A stretch of DNA of 64,000 bases from Clostridia bacterium (GCA_017501225.1 JAFVXH010000019.1:124001-188000); one strand, 5' to 3'; shown: positions 1 to 9,080, counted from the stretch's first letter. Numbers and translations: made by a program. The notes: generated from the sequence alone by a model not told the origin.

Positions 1-1
1 C

Positions 2-238
2 TTTGTCGCGGTTCGTGTGATCCGCTCGGTGGAGCGCAAGCTCAACGCCAAGGAGATTGCAAAGAAAGAGGCAGAGGCCGCCGCAAAGAAGGCGGAGGAG
101 GATGCAAAGGCTGCAGAGGCCGCCGCAAAGAAGGCAGAGGAGGACGCTCAGAAAAAAGCGATCGAGGACGAGTTCTATGCCAATATGCGTGAGCAGTCGG
201 CGCTTTTGCGTGAGATCCGCGACAGCGTGAAGAAGTAA
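2..238 (+). CDS. mscL: Large-conductance mechanosensitive channel, C-terminal part (partial at window edge)
   Basis: The open frame runs in from before base 1 and ends at 238, so only the last 78 residues are visible. It begins with the end of a hydrophobic helix (FVAVRVI) running into basic residues, as at the end of MscL TM2, and finishes with ALLREIRDSVKK, which resembles the C-terminal helix of MscL (LLTEIRDLL type). Between them is a linker of about 45 Ala/Lys/Glu residues, longer and more charged than in the usual ~140-residue channel. MscL is a pentameric inner-membrane valve that opens under hypo-osmotic shock. The pore helix TM1 lies outside the window, so the call rests on the tail alone. 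Confidence 0.6.
   Translation, partial: FVAVRVIRSVERKLNAKEIAKKEAEAAAKKAEEDAKAAEAAAKKAEEDAQKKAIEDEFYANMREQSALLREIRDSVKK
71..147 (+). repeat. Tandem 42-bp repeat unit within the mscL tail
   Basis: Two 35-bp copies (71-105 and 113-147) differ at only two positions and lie 42 bp apart, giving a duplicated 14-residue unit (EAAAKKAEEDA core). This is an in-frame tandem duplication extending the charged linker. Confidence 0.7.
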
Positions 239-262
239 GCGGCTTTTTGAGGGCTACGTATA

Positions 263-303
263 GAAAAAAGGGAGAGATTTCTGTCGAAATCTCTCCCTTT
301 TTC
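263..303 (+). terminator. Rho-independent terminator after mscL
   Basis: A near-perfect stem (GGGAGAGATTTC paired with GAAATCTCTCCC, loop TGTC) is followed by a T-run; an A-run precedes it. Confidence 0.85.
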
Positions 304-350
304 GGAGGAGGAGCATACGTGCTTTCAGCCGATTTTTCTGTGCTTTTTTC

Positions 351-379
351 TTGACAGCGGAGCGCGTTTATGGTATAAT
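351..379 (+). promoter_or_regulatory. Sigma-A promoter for the pseudouridine synthase gene
   Basis: TTGACA at 351-356, 17-bp spacer, TATAAT at 374-379: a perfect consensus 47 bp before the start codon. Confidence 0.85.
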
Positions 380-425
380 AACAAAGAGCGAAAGCAGGCT
401 TTTTGCAAAAGAAGGAGGGGATCGG

Positions 426-1121
426 ATGCGACTGGATAAAATGCTCTCCGAGTGCGGAGTTGCCACACGGAGCGAGACCGCTAAGGCAGTAAGAGCCGGG
501 CGCGTTACCGTCGACGGCGTCCCCGTGCGCAAGCCTGAAACCAAGGTCGATCCCGAACGGCAGACCGTGATCTATTGCGGGATGCAGGTCCGCTATCGCA
601 AGTACGTATATCTGATGCTGAATAAGCCGGACGGATACGTCAGCGCAACCGAGGACGGACGTGAGGCGACCGTTCTGGAGCTTCTGCCCGAGGAATACCG
701 CAAAATGGGCGTGTTTCCGTGCGGAAGATTGGATAAGCACACCCTTGGATTGATGCTCCTGACCAACGACGGAGCCCTTTCGCATCGGTTGCTCGCTCCC
801 AAGAGCCACGTCAGCAAGGCGTATGCCTTTTCCGTTAAATTTCCTCTGTCGCAAAAGGATGTGGAAAGCCTGGAGGCAGGCGTTGATATCGGCGGATACG
901 TCACAAAGCCATGCTCGGTCAAGCTTGTCGACGCGCAGTCGGGAATCATCACCATCACGGAGGGGAAGTACCATCAGATCAAGCTGATGATGGAGGCGGT
1001 GCACAATCAGATCACCTATCTTGAGCGCCGCAGCTTCGGCCCACTCCTCTTTGACGAGAGCCTTGCGCGCGGAGAATGGCGTGAGCTTACCGAGGAAGAG
1101 GAACGTGCACTCAAGCAATGA
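426..1121 (+). CDS. rsuA: 16S rRNA pseudouridine synthase, RsuA family
   Basis: A 231-residue protein. The start is the ATG at 426, behind GGAGGGG, and not an upstream in-frame codon. An N-terminal S4 RNA-binding domain (MRLDKMLSECG, about residues 1-60) precedes the catalytic domain. The motif GRLDKHTLGL (about residues 99-108) holds the nucleophilic Asp of the RsuA/RluB/E/F group. The family converts a specific rRNA uridine to pseudouridine (U516 of 16S rRNA for RsuA). RluB-type 23S specificity cannot be ruled out from sequence alone. The gene has its own consensus promoter and is followed after 52 bp by tex with no terminator seen, so the two are probably co-transcribed. Confidence 0.88.
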   Translation: MRLDKMLSECGVATRSETAKAVRAGRVTVDGVPVRKPETKVDPERQTVIYCGMQVRYRKYVYLMLNKPDGYVSATEDGREATVLELLPEEYRKMGVFPCGRLDKHTLGLMLLTNDGALSHRLLAPKSHVSKAYAFSVKFPLSQKDVESLEAGVDIGGYVTKPCSVKLVDAQSGIITITEGKYHQIKLMMEAVHNQITYLERRSFGPLLFDESLARGEWRELTEEEERALKQ

Positions 1122-1173
1122 AAATACGTGTTACAGACACCTTGGATACAAAATCGGAAAGGATAACAAGCGA

Positions 1174-3336
1174 ATGAACATCAATGAACGGCTCGCACAG
1201 GAATTTCAGTTAAAGATCGGACAGGTCGACGCAACCGTCGCGCTGATCGACGAGGGGAACACCATCCCCTTTATCGCCCGTTACCGCAAGGAGGTCACGG
1301 GAAGCCTTGACGACAACGTTTTGCGTGATCTTTACGACCGCCTGACCTTTTTGCGCAACATCGAGAAGCGCAAGCAGGAGGTCTTTGATCTCATTTCCGC
1401 GCAGGATAAGATGACGCCCGAGATCCAGGCGGCGCTTGAGGCGGCACAGACCATTACGGAGGTGGACGACATCTACCGTCCCTACCGTCCGCACCGCAAG
1501 ACGCGCGCATCCGTCGCACGAGAAAAGGGATTGGAGCCTCTGGCAGAGCTTTTGTATGCACAAGAGCCTGCGTACGAGCCGAGCATTGAGGAGCAGGCGG
1601 CAGAATATATCAATGAGGAAAAGGGTGTTGCCAGCGTCGAGGAGGCGCTGCAGGGCGCGAAGGATATCATCGCGGAAGGTGTTTCGGACAACGCGGAATT
1701 CCGTAAGGAGATCCGCCGCCTGACCTTTGAATTCGGAACGCTTTCGACCAAGCAGGCGAAGGAGGAGGACTCGGTTTACGCGCAGTATTACGATTACACA
1801 GAGCCTCTTACCAAGGTGCTTCCGCACCGCGTGCTCGCCATCAATCGCGGAGAAAAGGAGGAATTCCTCAAGGTCAGCGTCGGTGTTTCCTCCGATATTA
1901 TCTTGAATTTCCTCTTTGCCGAGGTGCTAAAGCAGAACAGAAGCCCCGCGGAGCCCTACATTTCCGCTGCGATCGTGGATAGCTACGACCGCCTGATCGC
2001 GCCGTCGATCGAGCGCGAGATCCGAAACGATATCTTTGATCAAGCAAGCGAGGGAGCGATCAAGCTTTTTGCGGATAATCTGAGTCATCTTCTGATGCAA
2101 TCTCCCTTAAAGGGCAAGACCGTTCTTGGCTTTGACCCCGGCTACGCGCACGGCTGTAAGCTTGCCGTGGTGGATAAGACGGGCAAAGTGGTTGATACCG
2201 CGGTGATCTATCCCGTCAAGCCGCGCGAGGAGATCGAAAAGAGCAAATCGATCTTAAAGCGTCTGATCACAAGACACAAGGTCGACGTCATTGCAATCGG
2301 CAACGGCACCGCCTCCAAGGAGAGTGAGATCTTTGTCGCGGGACTGTTGCGCGAGATTCCCGAGGACGTCAAGTATATCGTTGTCAGCGAGGCAGGAGCA
2401 TCCATTTATTCCGCCTCCAAGCTCGCGGCTGAGGAGTTTCCCGAATTCGACGTGATGCAGAGAAGCGCGGTATCCATCGCGCGCCGTTTGCAGGATCCTC
2501 TGGCGGAGCTGATCAAGATCGATCCCAAGGGTATCGGGGTAGGGCAATATCAGCACGATATGAAGCAGGCACGTCTGGACGAGGCTCTGGGCGGCGTCGT
2601 GGAGGACTGCGTCAACGCCGTCGGCGTAGATGTCAACACCGCCTCCTATTCCTTGCTTTCCTATATTTCCGGTATCAATATTACCTCGGCGAAAAATATC
2701 GTCAAGTACCGTGAGGAGAACGGAGAGTTTTCCTCGCGCGCACAGCTGCTTAAGGTTCCGCGCATCGGTGCCAAGGCGTTTGAGCAGGCGGCAGGATTTT
2801 TACGCGTTCCGGGAGGGAAGGAGATCTTCGACAATACCGGCGTGCATCCCGAATCCTACGAGGCGGCAGAGGCACTTCTGTCCAAGTTCGGCTATACCCG
2901 TGCAGACGTTGCAAGCGGAGGACTTTCGGAGCTTGGTGAAAAGGTACGTAAGGTGGGACTTGGAAAGGTCGCTTCCGAGCTTGGCATCGGTGAGCCTACA
3001 CTGCAGGATATTCTTTCGGAGCTGGAAAAGCCGGGCAGAGATATCCGTGACACGCTCCCGCCTCCCATTCTGCGCGATGATATCTTAAGTCTTGAGGATC
3101 TCAAGCCCGATATGGAGCTGACGGGTACCGTCCGCAACGTCATCGACTTTGGCGCGTTCGTGGATATCGGCGTCCATCAGGACGGCCTGGTCCATATTTC
3201 CCAGCTTTCCGACCGCTTCGTCAAGCACCCCTCGGACGTGGTCAAGGTCGGGGACGTCGTTAAGGTTCGCGTGCTGAGCGTGGACGTCGCCAAAAAGCGG
3301 ATCGCCCTGACAATGAAGTCCAGAGCCAAGGCATAA
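1174..3336 (+). CDS. tex: Tex family S1 RNA-binding protein
   Basis: A 720-residue protein of typical Tex length. The start at 1174 (MNINERLAQEF) is the usual Tex start; the open frame extends upstream into the preceding gene but that part is not Tex-like. Domains in order: helical Tex N-terminal region (about 1-190), a YqgF/RNase H-like domain (GFDPGYAHGCKLA near 315), tandem helix-hairpin-helix motifs (about 500-560) and a C-terminal S1 domain (about 645-715, GAFVDIGVHQDGLVHIS). Tex is a nucleic-acid-binding factor tied to transcription and RNA processing; its exact molecular role varies between species. Confidence 0.93.
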   Translation: MNINERLAQEFQLKIGQVDATVALIDEGNTIPFIARYRKEVTGSLDDNVLRDLYDRLTFLRNIEKRKQEVFDLISAQDKMTPEIQAALEAAQTITEVDDIYRPYRPHRKTRASVAREKGLEPLAELLYAQEPAYEPSIEEQAAEYINEEKGVASVEEALQGAKDIIAEGVSDNAEFRKEIRRLTFEFGTLSTKQAKEEDSVYAQYYDYTEPLTKVLPHRVLAINRGEKEEFLKVSVGVSSDIILNFLFAEVLKQNRSPAEPYISAAIVDSYDRLIAPSIEREIRNDIFDQASEGAIKLFADNLSHLLMQSPLKGKTVLGFDPGYAHGCKLAVVDKTGKVVDTAVIYPVKPREEIEKSKSILKRLITRHKVDVIAIGNGTASKESEIFVAGLLREIPEDVKYIVVSEAGASIYSASKLAAEEFPEFDVMQRSAVSIARRLQDPLAELIKIDPKGIGVGQYQHDMKQARLDEALGGVVEDCVNAVGVDVNTASYSLLSYISGINITSAKNIVKYREENGEFSSRAQLLKVPRIGAKAFEQAAGFLRVPGGKEIFDNTGVHPESYEAAEALLSKFGYTRADVASGGLSELGEKVRKVGLGKVASELGIGEPTLQDILSELEKPGRDIRDTLPPPILRDDILSLEDLKPDMELTGTVRNVIDFGAFVDIGVHQDGLVHISQLSDRFVKHPSDVVKVGDVVKVRVLSVDVAKKRIALTMKSRAKA

Positions 3337-3534
3337 TTTAATATATTAAACTCGGAGCCCCGCTTTTCTCGGTTCGATGTTCATAATTTGTTATTCAACA
3401 CTGTGCAACTTGCACAAATCGACAACGGAAAATTTGGGGAAATAAACTCTTTCTTTTTTGGGAAAAATCTGCTAAAATAATACATGTTGAATTATGCTCT
3501 TTGATGAGCGGAATAAACCTTAGGAGGATAAAAA

Positions 3535-4650
3535 ATGGCAAGCCTTTCTCTCAGACATATCTACAAGAAGTACCCCGGTGGCGTTACCGCGGTATCTGAC
3601 TTCAACCTTGAAATTAAGGACAAGGAATTTTTGATTCTGGTCGGACCCTCCGGATGCGGAAAGTCCACCACTCTGCGTATGATCGCAGGTCTTGAGGAGA
3701 TCACCGAGGGTGAGCTCTTCATCGGCGACCGTCTTGTAAACGACGTAGCACCGAAGGATCGTAAGATCGCGATGGTGTTCCAGAACTACGCTCTGTATCC
3801 TCATATGTCTGTGTTTGAGAACATGGCATTCGGCCTGAAGCTTGCTAAGGTTCCGAAGGAGCAGATCAAGAAGAGAGTTGAGGACGCTGCCCGCATCCTC
3901 GATATCACCCACTTGCTCGACCGTAAGCCCAAGGCTCTGTCCGGTGGTCAGAAGCAGCGTGTTGCTCTGGGTCGTGCAATCGTCCGTGATCCTCAGGTAT
4001 TCTTGCTTGACGAGCCTCTCTCCAACCTGGACGCAAAGCTCCGTGCAGCAATGAGAACCGAGCTTACCAAGCTCCACAACCGCGTTGGAACCACCTTTAT
4101 CTACGTTACGCACGACCAGGTCGAGGCTATGACCATGGCTACCCGTATCGTTGTTATGAAGGACGGTCTGATCCAGCAGGTAGATACTCCTCAGAAGCTT
4201 TACGATGAGCCCGTAAACCTTTTCGTTGCAGGCTTTATCGGTACTCCTCAGATGAACTTCCTCAACGGTTCTCTCGTGAAGAAGGGTGAGGACGTTTACT
4301 TCGTATACGAGGGCAACGAGCTCAAGCTTCCCGCAGACAAGGCTACCAATCCCGCTCTGGAAGAGTACATTGGTAAAGAGGTCGTATGCGGCCTGCGTCC
4401 CGAGTGCATCCACGACGATGAGATCAACCTTGCCAAGTGCGAGGGTGCTACCCTTGACGCATTCGTTGACGTTACCGAGCTGATGGGTGCTGAGATTCAC
4501 CTCTACCTCAACGTTGGCGAGGAGGGCAAGCTGACCGCAAAGGTTTCTTCCCGCTCCACCACCCGCGCAGGCGACACCATCAAGGTTGGCTTCGATATGG
4601 AAAGAATCCACATCTTCGACAAGGACACCGAGCGTTGCATTCTCCACTAA
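3535..4650 (+). CDS. ugpC: Carbohydrate ABC transporter ATP-binding protein (UgpC/MsmK type)
   Basis: A 371-residue ATPase. Walker A is GPSGCGKST (about 37-45), the signature LSGGQKQR is at about 136 and Walker B is FLLDEP at about 158. The C-terminal ~130 residues form the TOBE/MOB regulatory domain of MalK-type ATPases. It energises uptake of sugars or sugar derivatives through a pair of permeases, none of which is nearby; in Firmicutes one such ATPase often serves several importers. It follows TAGGAGG. Codon use looks optimised (frequent GGT, GTT, CGT), suggesting high expression. A TAAAAT at 3473-3478 could be a -10 box but its -35 is poor. A terminator follows. Confidence 0.93.
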   Translation: MASLSLRHIYKKYPGGVTAVSDFNLEIKDKEFLILVGPSGCGKSTTLRMIAGLEEITEGELFIGDRLVNDVAPKDRKIAMVFQNYALYPHMSVFENMAFGLKLAKVPKEQIKKRVEDAARILDITHLLDRKPKALSGGQKQRVALGRAIVRDPQVFLLDEPLSNLDAKLRAAMRTELTKLHNRVGTTFIYVTHDQVEAMTMATRIVVMKDGLIQQVDTPQKLYDEPVNLFVAGFIGTPQMNFLNGSLVKKGEDVYFVYEGNELKLPADKATNPALEEYIGKEVVCGLRPECIHDDEINLAKCEGATLDAFVDVTELMGAEIHLYLNVGEEGKLTAKVSSRSTTRAGDTIKVGFDMERIHIFDKDTERCILH

Positions 4651-4663
4651 TTCATTGTCTGAT

Positions 4664-4700
4664 ATCCCCTTGCTTGCAATCGCGGGCAGGGGGATTTTTT
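4664..4700 (+). terminator. Rho-independent terminator after ugpC
   Basis: Stem ATCCCCTTGC with GCAGGGGGAT (one G-T pair) followed by a T-run. Confidence 0.75.
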
Positions 4701-4762
4701 TGCTGTTTTTTGCCTTTGAATTGCAAAAAAACGTGAAAAAGCGGCTTTCCTTGGTTTTCTCA

Positions 4763-4791
4763 TTGACAAAAAGTGATTTTTGTGTTACAAT
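4763..4791 (+). promoter_or_regulatory. Sigma-A promoter for dxs
   Basis: TTGACA (4763-4768), 17-bp spacer, TACAAT (4786-4791), 60 bp before the dxs start. Confidence 0.8.
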
Positions 4792-4850
4792 AACTTGATA
4801 TCATCCGATCAATCGGAGGGAAGCTTTAGAAGGGAAAGGAGGAATACTGC

Positions 4851-6770
4851 ATGCAAGAAGCGCTGCAACCAAAAGAGCTGCAACAAAAGGAGCAGTATCC
4901 GATCCTCTCCCGCATCAATTCTCCCGAGGATCTCAAGGCACTCCCCGAGGAGGAGATTTCCGCGCTTGCGGAGGAGATTCGCGCGTTTCTGATCGGGCGT
5001 ATTCAGGAAAACGGGGGACATCTGGCGTCCAACCTCGGCGTTGTCGAAATGACACTTGCCATTCACCGCGTCTTTTCCACACCTCACGATCACGTGATTT
5101 TTGACGTCGGACATCAAAGCTACGTTCACAAGCTTTTGACAGGCAGACGCGATCAGTTTTCCACACTTCGGCAGGGTGGCGGTATCAGTGGCTTTCCCAA
5201 GCGCGAGGAAAGCGAGCACGATTGCTTCGGTACGGGGCATAGCTCCACCTCGCTGTCCGCAGCCCTTGGCTTTGCCGAGGCGGATCGCCTCAGCGGCTCG
5301 GATGCGTATACGGTCTGTGTGCTGGGAGATGGCGCCTATACGGGCGGCATGATTCACGAGGCACTCAATAACTGCCGCAAAAAGCTGAGATTGATCATCA
5401 TTCTGAATGAGAATGAAATGTCGATTTCCAAGAACATCGGACGCTTTGCCAAGAACCTTTCTCATTTGCGTTCTAAGGAGGGGTATTTCCGCACCAAGAG
5501 CGGGATCGTGTCCTTCCTTTCCAAAATTCCGCTCGTTGGCAACAAATTACAATCACTGATTCGCCGCATCAAGATGGGGATCAAGGCGATCCTTTACGGA
5601 AGTAACTACTTTGAAAATCTGGGGCTTTATTACCTCGGTCCCGTAGACGGGAACGATGAGGAGGCTGTTGAGGTCCTTTTGCGCGAGGCAAAGCAATCCA
5701 AGCAGAGCTGTATTATCCATCTCAAGACCAAAAAGGGAAAGGGCTTTGCCCCTGCCGAGGCAACGCCGGACCGTTTTCACGGTATGTCGCCGAGCAACCG
5801 TGTTCCGTGTAAGGGGACGAATTTTTCCGAGGAAATGGGCAAGCTTTTGACGGGTTATGCCGCAAAAAACAACAAGGTTTGCGCCATTACCGCCGCCATG
5901 GAGAGCGGAACGGGACTGACTCGCTTCCGTCAGACATACCCCTCTCGATTCTTTGACGTCGGCATTGCCGAGGAGCATGCGGTCACCTTTGCGGCGGGGC
6001 TTGCCGCCAACGGCTACCGCCCCGTTGTAGCACTGTATTCTACGTTCCTGCAGCGTGCCTATGACAGTGTGATCCACGACGTCGCGCTCCAAAATCTGCC
6101 CGTTGTGTTCTGTATTGACAGAGCGGGACTGAATTCCTCGGACGGGGCGACGCATCACGGAATTTTTGACGTTGCGTTTCTGTCGCAGATCCCGAATCTG
6201 ACCATTTATACACCCATTACCCACGCGTCCTTAAAGATCGCTTTGGAAGCCGCTCTGCGTGCGCCGGGACCGGTTGCGATCCGCTATCCCAACGGATATG
6301 AATCCGAGGAGGTCGTTCGCGCATTTTACGGCGATCGGGCACCAAAAACGATTGGTGTGCGGAGTGACTATGCCGCCACGGATGCGGAGGCTCTGGATGC
6401 CGTGATCATCACGCACGGTCGCATCGTGAGCGAAGCGATGAGGGCGAAGAGATCCTTGCGGGAGCAGGGAATTTCGGTCGGCATCCTGCTGTTGGAGCGA
6501 CTGAAGCCCTATGAAAGCTTGGCGGAGCAGATCTTGCCGCTCCTGCCGCAAAAGCCCTGCCGTGTGCTTCTTCTGGAGGAGGAGATCAAATCGGGCGGTA
6601 TGGGTATGCTGCTTAGCGACGCGCTCTCCGTGCACAAAGCAATGCAAAATAAGACAGTTCAGATCATGGCTCTGGATGACGAGTTTGGAATTCAGACAAA
6701 ATGTGAGCCGATCCTGCAAAGCGTCGGTCTTGACGCCGAGCATATCGTGCAGGCGATTACAAAAGCGTAA
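4851..6770 (+). CDS. dxs: 1-deoxy-D-xylulose-5-phosphate synthase
   Basis: A 639-residue, full-length enzyme joining pyruvate and glyceraldehyde 3-phosphate to DXP, the first step of the MEP isoprenoid pathway and a feed into thiamine/pyridoxal synthesis. Visible motifs: GHQSYVHKLLTGR, GTGHSSTSLSAALG, the thiamine-diphosphate motif GDGAYTGG (about 159), the catalytic-Glu region GIAEEHAVTFAAGLA (about 373) and DRAGLNSSDGATHHG. The start follows GGAAAGGAGG. It is transcribed alone from a strong promoter; ispD and ispF lie about 34 kb away on the other strand. Confidence 0.96.
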   Translation: MQEALQPKELQQKEQYPILSRINSPEDLKALPEEEISALAEEIRAFLIGRIQENGGHLASNLGVVEMTLAIHRVFSTPHDHVIFDVGHQSYVHKLLTGRRDQFSTLRQGGGISGFPKREESEHDCFGTGHSSTSLSAALGFAEADRLSGSDAYTVCVLGDGAYTGGMIHEALNNCRKKLRLIIILNENEMSISKNIGRFAKNLSHLRSKEGYFRTKSGIVSFLSKIPLVGNKLQSLIRRIKMGIKAILYGSNYFENLGLYYLGPVDGNDEEAVEVLLREAKQSKQSCIIHLKTKKGKGFAPAEATPDRFHGMSPSNRVPCKGTNFSEEMGKLLTGYAAKNNKVCAITAAMESGTGLTRFRQTYPSRFFDVGIAEEHAVTFAAGLAANGYRPVVALYSTFLQRAYDSVIHDVALQNLPVVFCIDRAGLNSSDGATHHGIFDVAFLSQIPNLTIYTPITHASLKIALEAALRAPGPVAIRYPNGYESEEVVRAFYGDRAPKTIGVRSDYAATDAEALDAVIITHGRIVSEAMRAKRSLREQGISVGILLLERLKPYESLAEQILPLLPQKPCRVLLLEEEIKSGGMGMLLSDALSVHKAMQNKTVQIMALDDEFGIQTKCEPILQSVGLDAEHIVQAITKA

Positions 6771-6890
6771 TCAAAAGGATCGGAGCAAATGAGCTGTACT
6801 CGTAAGGACAGTTTTTATCCGATAGAATACGTCACCTACCGACAGGAGGACAGAGGATGTTTTACGTTTTCTGTCCTCCTTGCTTATTTC
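6771..6890 (+). other. Structured 3' region after dxs, ending in a hairpin
   Basis: Two nested helices can be drawn just after the dxs stop codon: ATCGGA with TCCGAT, enclosing AGCTGT with ACAGTT. They are followed by a 10-bp hairpin AGGAGGACAG (6844-6853) with CTGTCCTCCT (6871-6880). The last hairpin lacks a strong T-run, so it is a terminator candidate only. I do not recognise a known RNA family. Confidence 0.4.
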
Positions 6891-6930
6891 ACGGGAAGTA
6901 AACGGATGAGATAAAAAATTGTGAAACCCA

Positions 6931-6959
6931 TTGACAATCCTTTGATTGCATGATAAAAT
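6931..6959 (+). promoter_or_regulatory. Sigma-A promoter for the DUF1836 gene
   Basis: TTGACA (6931-6936), 17 bp, TAAAAT (6954-6959), 41 bp before the start codon. Confidence 0.75.
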
Positions 6960-6999
6960 ATAAGCAGAAGATTATAAAATCAAGATCAGGAGATATAGA

Positions 7000-7584
7000 A
7001 TGCGATTTGAGATTAACAACGAGATCATTCCCGGTACCAAGCTCCGTAAAAGCGACGTGGGCGGCGTGACGGGTTTGGAGTTTTTGGAGAAGGTATTTTT
7101 CATCAGTCAAGGGGTTATGCTGACGCAGATCCGCGAAATTTCGGGCATTGACGGCTCCACTCTGCAGAATTGGACCAAGAGAGGTTGGGTTGCGAACAGC
7201 CGTTCCAAGAAATATGACATTGACCAGGTGGCGCACATCCTGATCATCAATATGCTGCGTAATTGCATGCGTCTGGATCAAATCGCGTATCTGATCCAAT
7301 ACATCAACGGCGACGTCGCGGACACCTCGGACGATATCATCCGTGATGCGTATCTGTATGACTACATCTGCCGGATCCTGAGTCGCTTGGTTGAGGATGA
7401 CGGGTATGAGCTGACGCATTTCAAGGACGTCATCATGGAGGTTATCGCGGATTATCAGGAGGTCGTTCCGGGTACTCGGCAGCGCCTTGCCAATGCGCTG
7501 GAGGTCATCGTGGTGACCTACTATGCCGCACTCCTGAAAAAGCACTCGGACAACCTGATGGAAGCCTTGCAGGCAGAAAGATAA
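7000..7584 (+). CDS. DUF1836 domain-containing protein, MerR-like putative regulator
   Basis: A 194-residue soluble protein. The middle (about residues 40-110) reads as a winged helix-turn-helix: VMLTQIREISGIDGSTLQNWTKRG, then RSKKYDIDQVAHILIINMLR, as in the DUF1836 family, which resembles MerR DNA-binding heads. No ligand domain is recognisable in the C-terminal half. It has its own promoter and a shared terminator with convergent pyk. A DNA-binding role is inferred; targets are unknown. Confidence 0.7.
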   Translation: MRFEINNEIIPGTKLRKSDVGGVTGLEFLEKVFFISQGVMLTQIREISGIDGSTLQNWTKRGWVANSRSKKYDIDQVAHILIINMLRNCMRLDQIAYLIQYINGDVADTSDDIIRDAYLYDYICRILSRLVEDDGYELTHFKDVIMEVIADYQEVVPGTRQRLANALEVIVVTYYAALLKKHSDNLMEALQAER

Positions 7585-7622
7585 AAAATGCCATCCACCG
7601 TATTTGGTGGATGGCATTTTTT
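7583..7622. terminator. Bidirectional terminator between the DUF1836 gene and pyk
   Basis: Stem ATGCCATCCACC with GGTGGATGGCAT, preceded by an A-run and followed by a T-run, so it can serve both convergent genes. It abuts the pyk stop codon at 7621. Confidence 0.88.
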
Positions 7623-9033
7623 ATACGTGTTCGATTTTGATCAGGTCGGTGTTTCCGGATACGCCGGTCGTAGCGCCGCCCGTGATGATAATATCGTCAC
7701 CCGTTTTGAGGTGGAAGGTTTTGATTGCGGTCTTTTTCGCGACGTAGAACAGCACCTCGGTCGAGGGGTAAGCCTCGGTCAGGACAGGCGTGACTCCCCA
7801 GGAAAGGGCGAGCTGACGGTAGACCGTCGGATCGGTAGTCAGACCAATGATGTCCACGGGGGAGCGGAAGCGCGAGACCATGCGCACGGTCATACCGGAA
7901 TGCGAGCACACCACGATGGCGCTGGCTCCGAGGTCAATTGCCATGCCGCAGGTGGAATGCGAGATCGCGTCCACGCTGTTCTTAATCTTGAATTCTTCCT
8001 TACGGAATTGCTCGTCGAAGCGGATGTTTTTCTCGGTTTCCTCCGTGATTCTCGCCATCGCGGCAACTGCTTCAGCAGGATATTTGCCCGCCGCGGTTTC
8101 CCCCGAGAGCATTACGGCGCTGGAGCCGTCGTAGACCGCGTTTGCAACGTCGGAGATCTCCGCACGCGTCGGACGCGGATTGTGAATCATGGATTCCAGC
8201 ATCTCGGTGGCGGTAATGACGCGCTTACCCAGCATACGGCACTTGGTGATCAGATGCTTTTGTATTGCGGGGAGCTTTTCATAGGCGATCTCCACGCCCA
8301 TATCTCCGCGACCGATCATGATACCGGAGCATTCACTGCAAATTTCCTCAATGTTGTCAATACCGGCTTGATTTTCGATCTTTGCGATCAGCTCAATGTT
8401 CGGGGCGTTGTGCTCCTGCAGAAATTTCTTGATGTCCAGAAGATCCTGCTTGCGCGAGGTAAAGGAGCAGGCGATAAAGTCCACGCCGTGCTCAATTCCA
8501 AAGAGCAGATCGGATTTGTCTTGCTCGGAGAGGTAGACCTGCTTGAGAACCTTGTTGGGGAAGCTCATGCTCTTGCGGTTGGAGAGCTCGCCGCCCACAA
8601 TGACGCGGCAGACTACGTCGGTGTCCGTAAGAGAGGTAACCTCGAAAATCAGAAGTCCGTTGTTGAGCAGAATACGGTCCCCGATCTCCAGATCCTTTGG
8701 AAGATCCTTATAGCTGACCGATACGCGCTCTCCGTTTCCGATGATATCCTCGGTGGTAAAGGTGAAGGTATCGTCGGAGTGTAGCTGAATCTTGCCGTCC
8801 TCAAAGATTCCGATGCGGTATTCCGGACCCTTGGTGTCCAGCATAATGGCGATGGGGAGTCCAAGCGTTTCGCGGACGCGGGTAATCAGCTCGATGTTCT
8901 TTTTATGATCCTCATAGGTTCCGTGAGAAAAGTTCAGGCGAGCGACGTTCATGCCGGCGCGGCACATCTGTGTCAGCGTTTGCTCATTGTTGGAGGCGGG
9001 ACCGATGGTACATACAATTTTTGTTTTACGCAT
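7621..9033 (-). CDS. pyk: Pyruvate kinase
   Basis: A 470-residue protein of standard length, without the extra C-terminal PEP-utiliser domain seen in many Bacilli. It makes pyruvate and ATP from phosphoenolpyruvate and ADP. Motifs: TKIVCTIGPAS at the N-terminus, NFSHG, DTKGPEYRIG, IAKIENQAGIDN (catalytic Lys and metal-binding Glu), GRGDMGVE and ATEMLESMIHNPRPTRAE. It is a single-gene unit on the minus strand between a minus-strand promoter near 9081-9109 and a bidirectional terminator. Confidence 0.96.
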   Translation of the reverse strand: MRKTKIVCTIGPASNNEQTLTQMCRAGMNVARLNFSHGTYEDHKKNIELITRVRETLGLPIAIMLDTKGPEYRIGIFEDGKIQLHSDDTFTFTTEDIIGNGERVSVSYKDLPKDLEIGDRILLNNGLLIFEVTSLTDTDVVCRVIVGGELSNRKSMSFPNKVLKQVYLSEQDKSDLLFGIEHGVDFIACSFTSRKQDLLDIKKFLQEHNAPNIELIAKIENQAGIDNIEEICSECSGIMIGRGDMGVEIAYEKLPAIQKHLITKCRMLGKRVITATEMLESMIHNPRPTRAEISDVANAVYDGSSAVMLSGETAAGKYPAEAVAAMARITEETEKNIRFDEQFRKEEFKIKNSVDAISHSTCGMAIDLGASAIVVCSHSGMTVRMVSRFRSPVDIIGLTTDPTVYRQLALSWGVTPVLTEAYPSTEVLFYVAKKTAIKTFHLKTGDDIIITGGATTGVSGNTDLIKIEHV

Positions 9034-9080
9034 CTTTAATACTCCTTGCTGTGATTTTGGAACTGCTCAAATCTGATTCT

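Noticed and set aside
42..1118. 358-residue minus-strand open frame at the left end
   Set aside because: It covers mscL, its terminator and the rsuA promoter in antisense, which a real gene would not do.
3371..3378. GGTTCGAT as a tRNA T-arm
   Set aside because: No acceptor, D-arm or anticodon arm can be folded around it.
3450..3478. Promoter for ugpC (TTTCTT-17-TAAAAT)
   Set aside because: The -35 match is too poor to report as a site, though a promoter should exist in this region.
6771..6999. OLE RNA near dxs
   Set aside because: OLE RNAs are about 600 nt with large conserved blocks; only 229 bp exist here and no conserved block is recognisable.
7588..8784. 398-residue plus-strand open frame across pyk
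   Set aside because: Antisense to pyruvate kinase, low-complexity-like composition (Asp/Gly/Val-rich) and no domain.
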